Assembly: GCA_937958145.1 (NCBI GenBank) | Contig: CALGOE010000145.1 | Span: forward strand, 1-12,230 | Reading direction: 5' to 3' | DNA length: 12,230 nt | Origin: an uncultured Desulfobacca sp. | GTDB lineage: Bacteria; Desulfobacterota; Desulfobaccia; Desulfobaccales; Desulfobaccaceae | In this document: positions 1 through 7,535 of the stretch, one piece after another | Numbering within the stretch: the first letter of the stretch is position 1 | Layout of the letters: every line of letters begins with the position of its first letter | Translations under genes and position numbers: made by a program | Notes under the pieces: model-generated | The model's database searches: none | The model's input: only the letters and a program-made list of their open reading frames with translations | Told to the model about the DNA's origin: nothing

Positions 1-129
1 GGCCGGCCGGCGGCAAAGCCCAAGGCCTTTGCCCAACCCGATCTGCAGCCGCAGATTCTCCCTGGCGGTCAGCTCGTCCGGGTCATGCAGACCGGCAAGA
101 TGAAAATTTTGGAAATTCTGCCCCACTGA
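1..129 (+). CDS. C-terminal tail of an unrecognised protein (partial)
   Basis: Frame 1 is open from the window edge to a TGA at 127-129, giving the last 42 residues of a protein whose start lies outside the window. The tail is rich in Ala, Pro and Gln, then becomes a short alternating hydrophobic/basic segment that ends VRVMQTGKMKILEILPH. I do not recognise the family and assign no function. A strong rho-independent terminator begins 21 nt after the stop, which supports this being the real 3' end of a gene on this strand. With so little sequence, the reading frame is likely but not certain. Confidence 0.55.
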   Translation, partial: GRPAAKPKAFAQPDLQPQILPGGQLVRVMQTGKMKILEILPH

Positions 130-149
130 CCTCTTCGTTCACCTTCAGC

Positions 150-182
150 CCCTGGCCACCCCTTCCGGCCAGGGTTTTTTTT
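150..182 (+). terminator. Rho-independent terminator
   Basis: An 8-bp perfect stem (CCCTGGCC at 150-157, GGCCAGGG at 167-174) encloses a 9-nt loop. Eight consecutive T's follow at 175-182. It lies just after the stop at 129 and should end the transcript of the upstream gene before the kinase gene that starts at 247. Confidence 0.85.
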
Positions 183-246
183 GTCTTGGTCTCCGCCTTG
201 GTTCATGGTAGGTTGAAAGAAATCTCCCCACCAGGGACCGAATCTG

Positions 247-1293
247 ATGCCTGATGGTCACTTGGCTTCTTTCCCCGCCGGGCTGCGCCGGGAACTGGCC
301 GCCTGGCCGACGCTGGACGTTATCGCCCCGGACGGCTCCGACCGGCGCTTTTTCCGCCTGCGCCGGGGCGACAGCTCCTGCATCTGCCTCTATCATCCCC
401 AGCCGCCGGGAACACCGGTCAGCGAAAACGATTCCTATTATTTCATCGGCCAACATTTGCGGCGCCAGGGCTTGCCGGTGCCCGAGATTTTCGCCTACTG
501 CCGGCAAGAGGGCTGGTTTCTCCTGGAAGATTTGGGAGATACCTCTCTGCAGGAGGCCTGTCAACGCCAGCCAGACCGGGCCGGCACTCTTACCCTCTAT
601 CGCCAGGCCGTGCAACTGTTGGTGGACCTGCAACAAACCGGCACTCAAGGTTTTGACCCGGGCTGGTGCTTCGACACCCCCAGCTATACTGCCGAGCTGG
701 TTTATACCCGGGAGTGTCTCTATTTTCAGCAGGCTTTTCTGCAAGGGTATTTGGGTTGGGAGCACCTGCCGGTGGGGCTGGAAAGGGATTTTGCCCACCT
801 TTTAGAACGGGCTTTGGCGGCCGGTGAGCAGGTCCTCTTGCACCGGGATTTTCAGTCCCGTAATCTCCTGGTGCATCAGGACCGCCTGTGGCTCATCGAT
901 TTTCAGGGGGCGAGGTTGGGACCGCCGCACTACGATCTGGCTGCCCTGTTGCTGGATCCCTATGTGCAACTGCCGCCCGACCTGCAAGAAGACCTGGTGG
1001 AGGAATATTTATCTCTTTGGCAACGCTATACCGCTCTGAACCGCCTGGCCTGGCGGCAACGCTACCATTATGTCGCCCTCTGCCGCAACCTGCAGATCTT
1101 AGGGGCCTATGGCTTCCTGTGCCGCCGGAAAGGCAAGCCCTTTTTCCGGCAATTCATCCCGGCCGCCTGTGGGAGTCTGCTCCGGCGGCTGGAGGCCCTG
1201 CCCACAGAGGAGCTGCCGACTTTAAGGGATATTGCCCGGCAGGCCTGGGAGCAGCTAACAGCCCCAAAAGACGGCGCAACCGGGCTGCCTTGA
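247..1293 (+). CDS. AmgK-like phosphotransferase (APH fold, probable amino-sugar anomeric kinase)
   Basis: A 348-residue protein of the aminoglycoside-phosphotransferase/choline-kinase fold. The catalytic loop HRDFQSRN is at residues 199-206, with D201 as expected catalytic base and N206. The metal-binding IDFQGAR is at 217-223, with D218. An N-terminal nucleotide-binding lobe contains DRRFFRLRR (32-40), and the hinge-like LLEDLGD is at 92-98. The HRDFQSRN and IDFQGAR signatures fit the COG3178/AmgK group. AmgK of Pseudomonas phosphorylates MurNAc/GlcNAc at the anomeric carbon for peptidoglycan recycling. The exact substrate here is inference, because the usual partner MurU (a uridylyltransferase) is not next to it. 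The ATG is preceded by AGGGA (233-237) at 9-nt spacing. The gene converges with tamB, leaving 16 bp between stops. Confidence 0.8.
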   Translation: MPDGHLASFPAGLRRELAAWPTLDVIAPDGSDRRFFRLRRGDSSCICLYHPQPPGTPVSENDSYYFIGQHLRRQGLPVPEIFAYCRQEGWFLLEDLGDTSLQEACQRQPDRAGTLTLYRQAVQLLVDLQQTGTQGFDPGWCFDTPSYTAELVYTRECLYFQQAFLQGYLGWEHLPVGLERDFAHLLERALAAGEQVLLHRDFQSRNLLVHQDRLWLIDFQGARLGPPHYDLAALLLDPYVQLPPDLQEDLVEEYLSLWQRYTALNRLAWRQRYHYVALCRNLQILGAYGFLCRRKGKPFFRQFIPAACGSLLRRLEALPTEELPTLRDIARQAWEQLTAPKDGATGLP

Positions 1294-1309
1294 CACTGGG
1301 GCAACCATC

Positions 1310-4300
1310 TTAAAAATCAATATTAAAAAAGAGGTCGCCCCCCGGGTTTTTGCGGCCCAATTGAGTTTCGGCGCTGAAATATTTATGGATCTTATAATTG
1401 AGCCGGACCTGATTGACGTCCTCGCCCTCGACGGGGTTGAGCTTGCGTTCATAGCTGACGGTTAAACCCCGCCCCAATTTTTTGCCGACGCCCACACCCT
1501 CCTGGCTGGTGGTGGGCGCCACCTCGCCCAGAAGCGGCAGTTTATCCCCAAAAAAGGTTTTCAGTTGTTGGGCGGTTAGACTGCCAAGTAGGCCCATGGC
1601 CCGTTGGGTGGCGGTGATATACTCCTCCCGGGTCATTTTGTCGGCCAGATGGTCAAAGAGGAGGAGGGAAAGCTGATCCCGGGGGGGCAGAGGGGGATTG
1701 CTCTCCAGGCCGGTCCTCAGGCTATCCGTGGGGCCGACGGCAAAAACCGACAGGGTATAGTCGTCTATCTGCCGGGAGGCCCGGGCTTCTACCCGGATGG
1801 GTTTGTGAGGTTCGCCGGGGAAGATAAGCATTGCTTTGTCTACAGTAAAAGTTTTGTTATTAATGGCAAAGACGCCCTCTTTGGCCTTGACCCAGCCCCC
1901 GAGGAATTTGGGACCGCCCACCCGCCGTTGCACCTGGAACTGACCTATCATTTCGATGTTGACGTCCTTATCCCGCAGCCAGACGGCACCAGGAATATCA
2001 ATGGCCACGTCCATGGTGAAATTCCGCACCACCGCCGCGGCGCCGGTAGCCGCCGTGCGGGGATCGGGCAGGCGGCAGACCCGAGGCAGGATGATAATCT
2101 CCGGATGGCGTTCCGCCCGGAAGAACCCCAGTCGAAACTGTCCGGGGCTGACCGTCAATCGTCCGGCGGTGTGGAAACGCGGCCAGGAACCGGTAAGCGT
2201 CGCCTGGCCATTGGCCACCGCCCAGGAGCCGGCCCGGCGGATGGCCATAAGATTCGTGGCCGTCAGCGTGAGCTGGACGTCCTCAAGCCGCAGTCCCGTT
2301 AATTTGGCCCCGCCGGTTATCTCCCCCCGCCCCTCGCCGCTCTGAAAGTGCAGTCGGCCGATGACGAATTGGTCTCCGGCCAGCCGGATTTCCCCCGGTT
2401 CCAGGGCAAAAGGCGCCCCCGACTCGCGGATGGTCAAAGACCCCGGACCATACCGCAAAGCGCCGGAAAACAAGGGCCGCAGCAGGCTGCCGGTTATCTG
2501 CGCCTGCAATTCCATGGGCCCTTCTCCACTGGCCAAAGGCGGGATGAGTTGAGGGAAAAGGGCCAGGGTCAGATTTTCCGTCCAGACCCGCATCTGCAAA
2601 CCCTGATCCGGAATCTGCCAAGTCCAGGGGAAGAAGGTCAGGGTCAAAGGCGCCGTCCCCTGCCAGGCCAGACGCCCTTTTTCCGGTTTTTCCAGGAGTT
2701 GGCCGTTTATACTCAGCAGATTCCCCTGATAAAGCAGAGCGGTCTGGAAGGAGTCATATTGAAACGTGCCGATGGCCCCCGGGCCGATCTGCACCTGACC
2801 CCGCAGCATGGGGGCCTGGCCGCGGCCGCTGACCTCGAGGTGGGCCTGCATAGCCCCATGGAAAAGGCCAAGCTGGGGCACCAGGCCGGTGAGATCAGAA
2901 AACTGCAGGTTTTCCAATCGAACCTGGCCCGAGAGGTCCGCCGCGGTAAATTTACCGGTTACCAAAAGGACAGCCTGCCGGTAGCGCAACCGCAGGGGCG
3001 TGATCTCCAGGCGGCCGGGGCCGAGGCTCAGGGTTGCCGGCTCAACCGCCGCCACCTGGAACTCCGGTGGCCCCCAGTACAGCTTGTCTATCCGGAACTG
3101 GACGCCGTTGGGATCCCAGGTGGCCACCCCGGCCAGGCCGCCCCCCTGACCCGGAGACTCAGAAGCCTTGAGGTCAAAGATCAGGTTGCCCTCCTGGCTG
3201 CGGCCGCTCCCCTCGAGCCGGCCAAACAACCCCAGAGGCGTGGCCAACCCGCGGGCCTGCAGATCAAAACTGGCGATGCGCCAGCTTTCCCGCGCCGCGG
3301 TGCCGGCCGCCTGACCCTGGATCGACTGTAAGGCCAACCGTCGCCAAGCCAGGCCCTGCCCCTGAAAATTGACCTGATAGGCCAAAGACTGCCAGGGGCC
3401 CTGCACCGTGGCGGCAACCTGTCCCCGGCCGGTGAAGTCAGGCGGCAGCAACGGCCAGGGGCCCGGGGGAGCCAACGTCAGGGCCAGTTTGGCGTCAACG
3501 CCGGTGGCCAACAACCGGCCCTGAGCCGTGGCCGTGAGGTTCCCCAAACGCAGGCGAGCCGGGTCGAAGCGCAGTTCCCCCCCTTCCCAACTGCCCTGGA
3601 GAAAAGCCTCCTGAAACACCTGGTTCTGGAGGCGACCGGACGCCTGCAGCGTGCCGCTGAGCCTGGCCTGGCGCCAGGCAACGGCTGACGGCGCCTGGAC
3701 CTGACCGGTAAAGGCAATATCCAGAGAACCAGGCGGCGCTTGGATCCCGGGCCCGGCCAGCAGGAGCTGGGGATTTAGCCCGGTCGTGGCCAGCCGCACC
3801 GCGGCGGCCACAGCCGCCGGCCCCCCTGGCCGCGGCCACAACTGCCCCTGCGCCCCGGCCTCCAACCGGCCGAAATTGCCCTGCAGGTTAACCTGTAGAC
3901 TTTGCTCCCGGATCCCGGCCATGGTCAACACCGCCACCGCAGTTTCTACCTTGGTCTGCCCCATTACCACAGGCTCCAGGCTGAGGCGGGCTGTCAACGT
4001 CTCAGGCTGCCAGGGTTGGCCGCGGCCACTGATATTGACACTGCCACTGAGGGGCGACAGGTCGCGCCAGAGCTTGGCAGCCTGCCCGGCCAACGGCAGC
4101 AGGGCTGTCCGGAAGCGGTCAAAACTAAAGAAGAGTTGGAAACGCGGCTCGTCCTGAAGCCGCTGCTGCCAGGACCCTTGGGCCTGCCAGCGACAGTCGG
4201 CCAACAGGCCGGCGGCGTTCAAAGCCACGTCCGCAAGGGGGCCGGTTATGGTCAGATCGGCCTGCCAGGGCAGCGTCTCGGGCCAAGCCGGCCAGAGTTC

Positions 4301-5089
4301 CTGGAGCCGGTCTCCGGCCAGCTCCGGTATCTGCACCGACAGCGCCAGGAGCCGGTCCTTGGCCAGGTCAGTGACAGAGCCCTGGATCGTCACCGCCGGC
4401 AGGTCGCCCACCACAAGCTCCACCCGGTGCAGCAGCAGCTCCTGGGCAGAGGCGCTGAAGGCCAGATGAACCTGCACCGCCGGATAAGGGGACAGCTGAA
4501 AACCGATGGCGCCCTCTTGGACCACCACCCGGACCTGCGGCCGACCCGGGTTCTCGATGATGAGGTCAAGCTTGATATTTACGCCGCGGCAGTCATGGTG
4601 TCGGTTGAGTCGATCAACCTGCACCCTGCCCTCTTGCACCTCAACATGGCTGAGATGCAAGCGGGAAAACGGCGGCGGCGGCCGCTTCTTCAAAAGATCG
4701 GCAACATTCCACTCCCCTGTGGACAATTGCTGCAGAGACAGCGAGGGTTTCCGAATGATCAGGGTGCGAATCACCGGCTGCAGCTTGAGGAAGGAAAGGA
4801 CGGAGACGCTGACCTCAATTTCCTCGGCAGTCAGGATCGTGGCCCCCTGGCGCTCAATGGAAATCTCCCGGAAGACCATGCCGGTGAGCAGGTTGCCGGA
4901 CACCTGCCCCACCGATAGCTGACCGTTCACCCGGTCCTGCACCTCGGCCACCAGGCGCCAACCCACCCGTTGCCAAAAGGCCGCCGTGGTGACCCACCAG
5001 CCGCTCACCAGCAGCAGACCGGCACCTAAAACCAGCGCCAGGCCGATTTTCAGCCAGAAACGGGACTGGGGCGGCGGGGCCTCGGTCAT
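1310..5089 (-). CDS. tamB: TamB family translocation and assembly module protein
   Basis: A 1259-residue protein with the TamB architecture. A short cytoplasmic N-terminus precedes one hydrophobic signal-anchor helix (about residues 12-33). A long beta-rich region follows, with repeated short amphipathic strands and few charged clusters. The conserved C-terminal TamB (DUF490) domain covers roughly 900-1259 and includes VWLRDKDVNIEM (from about 1036), GGWVKAKEGVFAINNKTF (from about 1064) and a terminal NIDF ending in phenylalanine. The length matches E. coli TamB (about 1260). TamB spans the periplasm from the inner membrane. It works with TamA or BamA-type barrels in outer-membrane protein assembly and has been implicated in phospholipid transport to the outer membrane. 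The start ATG is fixed by an in-frame TAG three codons upstream; its SD is weak. No tamA lies upstream on this strand within the window, which is unusual. Confidence 0.92.
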   Translation of the reverse strand: MTEAPPPQSRFWLKIGLALVLGAGLLLVSGWWVTTAAFWQRVGWRLVAEVQDRVNGQLSVGQVSGNLLTGMVFREISIERQGATILTAEEIEVSVSVLSFLKLQPVIRTLIIRKPSLSLQQLSTGEWNVADLLKKRPPPPFSRLHLSHVEVQEGRVQVDRLNRHHDCRGVNIKLDLIIENPGRPQVRVVVQEGAIGFQLSPYPAVQVHLAFSASAQELLLHRVELVVGDLPAVTIQGSVTDLAKDRLLALSVQIPELAGDRLQELWPAWPETLPWQADLTITGPLADVALNAAGLLADCRWQAQGSWQQRLQDEPRFQLFFSFDRFRTALLPLAGQAAKLWRDLSPLSGSVNISGRGQPWQPETLTARLSLEPVVMGQTKVETAVAVLTMAGIREQSLQVNLQGNFGRLEAGAQGQLWPRPGGPAAVAAAVRLATTGLNPQLLLAGPGIQAPPGSLDIAFTGQVQAPSAVAWRQARLSGTLQASGRLQNQVFQEAFLQGSWEGGELRFDPARLRLGNLTATAQGRLLATGVDAKLALTLAPPGPWPLLPPDFTGRGQVAATVQGPWQSLAYQVNFQGQGLAWRRLALQSIQGQAAGTAARESWRIASFDLQARGLATPLGLFGRLEGSGRSQEGNLIFDLKASESPGQGGGLAGVATWDPNGVQFRIDKLYWGPPEFQVAAVEPATLSLGPGRLEITPLRLRYRQAVLLVTGKFTAADLSGQVRLENLQFSDLTGLVPQLGLFHGAMQAHLEVSGRGQAPMLRGQVQIGPGAIGTFQYDSFQTALLYQGNLLSINGQLLEKPEKGRLAWQGTAPLTLTFFPWTWQIPDQGLQMRVWTENLTLALFPQLIPPLASGEGPMELQAQITGSLLRPLFSGALRYGPGSLTIRESGAPFALEPGEIRLAGDQFVIGRLHFQSGEGRGEITGGAKLTGLRLEDVQLTLTATNLMAIRRAGSWAVANGQATLTGSWPRFHTAGRLTVSPGQFRLGFFRAERHPEIIILPRVCRLPDPRTAATGAAAVVRNFTMDVAIDIPGAVWLRDKDVNIEMIGQFQVQRRVGGPKFLGGWVKAKEGVFAINNKTFTVDKAMLIFPGEPHKPIRVEARASRQIDDYTLSVFAVGPTDSLRTGLESNPPLPPRDQLSLLLFDHLADKMTREEYITATQRAMGLLGSLTAQQLKTFFGDKLPLLGEVAPTTSQEGVGVGKKLGRGLTVSYERKLNPVEGEDVNQVRLNYKIHKYFSAETQLGRKNPGGDLFFNIDF

Positions 5090-5160
5090 AACTGCCTACT
5101 TTGCCCAGGTGCGTCTGCTTCCCCTGACCGTGCCGCAGATTGTCCGTCTGGGGAAGACAT

Positions 5161-5188
5161 TTGTGGTTGACAACAGAGTGGAGATAAT
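5161..5188 (+). promoter_or_regulatory. Possible promoter for the arn-isp operon
   Basis: TTGTGG (5161-5166) lies 16 bp before GATAAT (5183-5188). The -10 box matches the sigma-70 consensus at 5 of 6 positions, but the -35 at only 3 of 6. If used, the transcript would carry a leader of about 270 nt before the ATG at 5463, including the two hairpins. This is pattern matching only. Confidence 0.3.
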
Positions 5189-5211
5189 GCTTTTTTCATG
5201 ATAAAGGCCAA
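5184..5211 (-). promoter_or_regulatory. Possible promoter for tamB
   Basis: On the minus strand, TTGGCC (complement of 5206-5211) is followed after 16 bp by CATTAT (complement of 5184-5189). Each box matches consensus at 4 of 6 positions. It lies about 95 bp upstream of the tamB start and overlaps the possible rightward promoter, so the two would compete or share an operator. The evidence is weak. Confidence 0.28.
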
Positions 5212-5262
5212 CAGCACCGCGAGATCTCGGACCTCAGGATGTTACTTTACCATGTTTGCAGC

Positions 5263-5292
5263 GCCTGCGGCTATATTTATCTTAGCCCAGGC
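5263..5292 (+). other. Bulged hairpin in the leader of the arn-isp operon
   Basis: GCCTG (5263-5267), a bulged C (5268) and GGCTA (5269-5273) pair with TAGCC (5283-5287) and CAGGC (5288-5292) around a 9-nt AT-rich loop. This gives a 10-bp stem with one bulge. There is no T tract directly behind it, so it is not itself a terminator. It lies 8 nt before the T7-tailed hairpin, an arrangement reminiscent of a leader control element. Its function is unknown. Confidence 0.4.
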
Positions 5293-5299
5293 TTGCTGT

Positions 5300-5317
5300 C
5301 GCGAACCGCGTTTTTTT
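5300..5317 (+). terminator. Weak terminator-like hairpin with T7 tract
   Basis: CGCG-AAC-CGCG (5300-5310) is immediately followed by seven T's (5311-5317). The stem is only 4 bp with a 3-nt loop, so it would be a weak terminator alone. It lies about 145 nt before the ATG of the formyltransferase gene and could act in attenuation of that operon. Confidence 0.33.
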
Positions 5318-5462
5318 GCCCACATGCAGCTTGACGGCTGGGAAGGTGCTTTGTTTGGTTATTCTCTGACGAAAAGTTCTGGGCAGGGATACAGGTTTAC
5401 CCCGGCCCCGAGCCGGCAATCTTATTGTCCTGATCATTCCAACCATACCCTGAAGGATACGT

Positions 5463-6410
5463 ATGCGCCTCATTGTCATGGGATACAGTAATATCGGTTA
5501 TGTCTGTCTGGAGGTTCTCATCGATCTGTGCCGCCAGTTGCGGGATGAGATTGTGGCGGTGGTGACCCATGAAGATGACCCCCACGAGAGGGTATGGTTC
5601 AAATCGGTCAAAGAACTGGCCCTGGCCCACACGCTACCGGTCTACACCCCGGCCAACCCCAATGACCCGGCTTTCGTCGACTTGCTGCGGAGTTTACAAC
5701 CGGATTTTATCTTTTCGTGCTACTATCGCCTCATGCTGAAACAACCGATCCTGGACCTGCCCACCAAAGGCGCCCTGAATCTGCATGGCAGCCTCCTGCC
5801 CCGCTACCGGGGGCGCTGCCCCCTGAACTGGGTGCTCATCCATGGGGAGCCGCTGACGGGCCTAAGCCTGCATTATATGGAGGCCACTCCGGACAGCGGC
5901 GATCTGGTGGCCCAGGTGCAGATACCCATCGCCCCCGACGACACCGCCTTAACGCTGGCCGAAAAGATGACTGCAGCCGCCGGCAAGCTCATGCGCCGGG
6001 TTTATCCCCTCCTGCGGTCCGACGCGGCCCCCCGCATCCCCCAGGACCATAGCCGGGCCACCTATTTCGGCGGCCGCACCCCGGCAGACGGCAGGATCGA
6101 TTGGCAACAGCCGGCCCAACAGATTTATAATCTCATCCGGGCCGTGACCCATCCTTTCCCCGGGGCCTTCACCACCTGGCAGGGAAAAAAACTCTTTCTT
6201 TGGTCCGCTAAAGTTGATACACAATATTCTGGACCGCCGTTGTCGCCGGGCCAGGCGCGGCAGCAGGCTGACCGCCTCTGGATCGGCACCGGGCAGGGCG
6301 TGTTATTGGTCCTGGCCGCGCAGCTTGAGGGCCAGGCGGAGGTATCCGGAGAGAACGTGGCCCCTGCCCTGGCATGCCTTGACGGCACGATTTTGGGCCA
6401 CGATAATTAA
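5463..6410 (+). CDS. arnA: UDP-4-amino-4-deoxy-L-arabinose formyltransferase (stand-alone ArnA N-half)
   Basis: A 315-residue formyltransferase matching the N-terminal half of E. coli ArnA. That enzyme uses 10-formyl-tetrahydrofolate to N-formylate UDP-L-Ara4N in the cytoplasm. The active-site segment LNLHGSLLPRYRGR (105-118) supplies N106 and H108, and D144 lies in ATPDSGD. These correspond to ArnA N102, H104 and D140 with a constant offset. The C-terminal Fmt_C-like domain carries GRTPADGRIDW and VTHPFPGAF, also ArnA-like. Methionyl-tRNA formyltransferase is the related alternative, but the ArnA-type PLNWVLIHGE and the next gene argue against it. GAAGGA (5452-5457) precedes the ATG by 5 nt. 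In enterobacteria this domain is fused to the decarboxylase; here a stop codon and 69 bp separate them. It is probably the first gene of the operon. Confidence 0.88.
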   Translation: MRLIVMGYSNIGYVCLEVLIDLCRQLRDEIVAVVTHEDDPHERVWFKSVKELALAHTLPVYTPANPNDPAFVDLLRSLQPDFIFSCYYRLMLKQPILDLPTKGALNLHGSLLPRYRGRCPLNWVLIHGEPLTGLSLHYMEATPDSGDLVAQVQIPIAPDDTALTLAEKMTAAAGKLMRRVYPLLRSDAAPRIPQDHSRATYFGGRTPADGRIDWQQPAQQIYNLIRAVTHPFPGAFTTWQGKKLFLWSAKVDTQYSGPPLSPGQARQQADRLWIGTGQGVLLVLAAQLEGQAEVSGENVAPALACLDGTILGHDN

Positions 6411-6414
6411 TCCG

Positions 6415-6429
6415 GCAGCAGATTGCTGC
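6415..6429 (+). other. Intercistronic hairpin between the two ArnA halves
   Basis: GCAGCA-GAT-TGCTGC forms a perfect 6-bp stem with a 3-nt loop. It lies in the 69-bp gap just after the formyltransferase stop. No T tract follows, so it is unlikely to be a rho-independent terminator. It could affect mRNA stability, or be chance. Confidence 0.35.
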
Positions 6430-6479
6430 GGCAGGGTCGGTCTCCCTCCCCGCCGTTGCATTGAAATGAGGAGGAATGG

Positions 6480-7535
6480 GTGAAAATCCTGATTCTCGGG
6501 GTCAATGGCTTCATCGGCAACGCCCTGGTGCGCCGGATCCTGAACACCACTCCCTGGGAAGTCTTCGGCATGGACCTGTACAACAACAAGCTGGAGCACT
6601 CCCTCCATCACCCCCGCTTCCATTTTCTGGAAGGCGACATCGCCATCAACAAAGAATGGATTGAATACCACATCAAAAAATGTGATGTGGTCCTGCCCCT
6701 GGTGGCCATCGCCACCCCCATGACCTACGTCAAGGAGCCGCTCCGGGTCTTCGAGCTGGATTTCGAAGAGAATCTCCGGGTGGTGCGGCAGTGCGTCAAA
6801 TACGGCACCCGCATCATCTTCCCCTCCACTTCGGAAGTCTATGGCATGTGTCCGGAGCCGGAATTCAAGGAAGACGAAAGCGTCCTGGTCCTGGGGCCCA
6901 TCAACAAACAACGCTGGATTTACAGCTGCTCCAAACAGTTGCTGGATCGGGTCATCTGGGCCTATGGCCAGGAGGGGGCCTTGCAGTTCACCCTCTTCCG
7001 CCCCTTTAATTGGATCGGGCCCAAACTCGACGATATCTACGCCGCCAAAGAGGGCAGTTCCCGGGTGGTGACCCAATTCATCATTAATCTGGTCAACCGT
7101 GAGCCCATCCGGCTGGTGGACGGCGGTCTGCAGAAACGCTGTTTCACTTACATCGAAGACGGCATTGATTGCTTGATGAAGATCATCGAGAATCCCGGCG
7201 GCGTGGCCGACGGCAAAATCTTTAATATCGGCAACCCGGACAACGAGGCCTCGGTTAAGGAGTTGGCCCATATATTATTACGGATGTTTCAGGAACATCC
7301 TGATCATCGCCAGGATGAAGTCTTTTCCCAGATCATCGAAGTCGCCCACGAAGAATATTACGGGGAGGGCTATCAGGACATTTTCACCCGCAAGCCTTCC
7401 ATCGCCAATGCTGTCAAGTACTTGGGCTGGACGCCCAAAACGGATCTGGAGACTTCCTTAAAAATCACCTTGGATGCTTTCCTGGCGGAAGTGCGCAGCC
7501 TGGACAATCAAGTGTCCGGCACCGAGGTGTATTAG
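6480..7535 (+). CDS. arnA: UDP-glucuronate C4-decarboxylase (stand-alone ArnA C-half, SDR family)
   Basis: A 351-residue extended SDR enzyme very close to the C-terminal half of E. coli ArnA. That domain oxidises UDP-glucuronate at C4 with NAD+ and decarboxylates it to UDP-4-keto-pentose, the first committed step to Ara4N. The nucleotide-binding GVNGFIG is at 7-13. Catalytic residues S118 and E119 lie in PSTSEVYGMC, Y148 and K152 form the YxxxK pair, and R304 lies in TRKPSI. All match ArnA S433, E434, Y463, K467 and R619 at a constant offset of 315, so activity is expected. The start is GTG at 6480, preceded by a strong GAGGAGGA (6468-6475). The ATG at 6476 is out of frame. The stop overlaps the arnD start by 1 nt. 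ArnB, which would transaminate the product, is not in the window. Confidence 0.92.
   Translation: MKILILGVNGFIGNALVRRILNTTPWEVFGMDLYNNKLEHSLHHPRFHFLEGDIAINKEWIEYHIKKCDVVLPLVAIATPMTYVKEPLRVFELDFEENLRVVRQCVKYGTRIIFPSTSEVYGMCPEPEFKEDESVLVLGPINKQRWIYSCSKQLLDRVIWAYGQEGALQFTLFRPFNWIGPKLDDIYAAKEGSSRVVTQFIINLVNREPIRLVDGGLQKRCFTYIEDGIDCLMKIIENPGGVADGKIFNIGNPDNEASVKELAHILLRMFQEHPDHRQDEVFSQIIEVAHEEYYGEGYQDIFTRKPSIANAVKYLGWTPKTDLETSLKITLDAFLAEVRSLDNQVSGTEVY

Larger units (their letters stand above)
5090..5462. other. Divergent intergenic spacer between tamB and the arn-isp series
   Basis: This 373-bp stretch is visibly less GC-rich than the flanking genes. I see no convincing gene in it. It contains possible back-to-back promoters (5161-5211), the perfect 10-nt palindrome CGAGATCTCG (5220-5229), a bulged hairpin (5263-5292) and a short GC hairpin followed by T7 (5300-5317). 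It must hold the control region of tamB leftward and of the formyltransferase gene rightward. No match to the enteric PmrA double-CTTAA pattern was seen. Confidence 0.7.

Noticed and set aside
1604..4918. Several long + strand open frames (1604-2302, 2348-3331, 3902-4918) opposite tamB
   Set aside because: They lie wholly inside tamB, and their translations are Gln/Arg/Pro/Gly-rich with no family motif. They are read-throughs of the TamB coding strand.
5198..5491. A 97-codon + strand frame in the divergent spacer, starting ATG at 5198
   Set aside because: It runs past the well-supported start of the formyltransferase gene at 5463, has poor SD spacing, and has no recognisable sequence character. 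A leader peptide cannot be excluded but is not supported.
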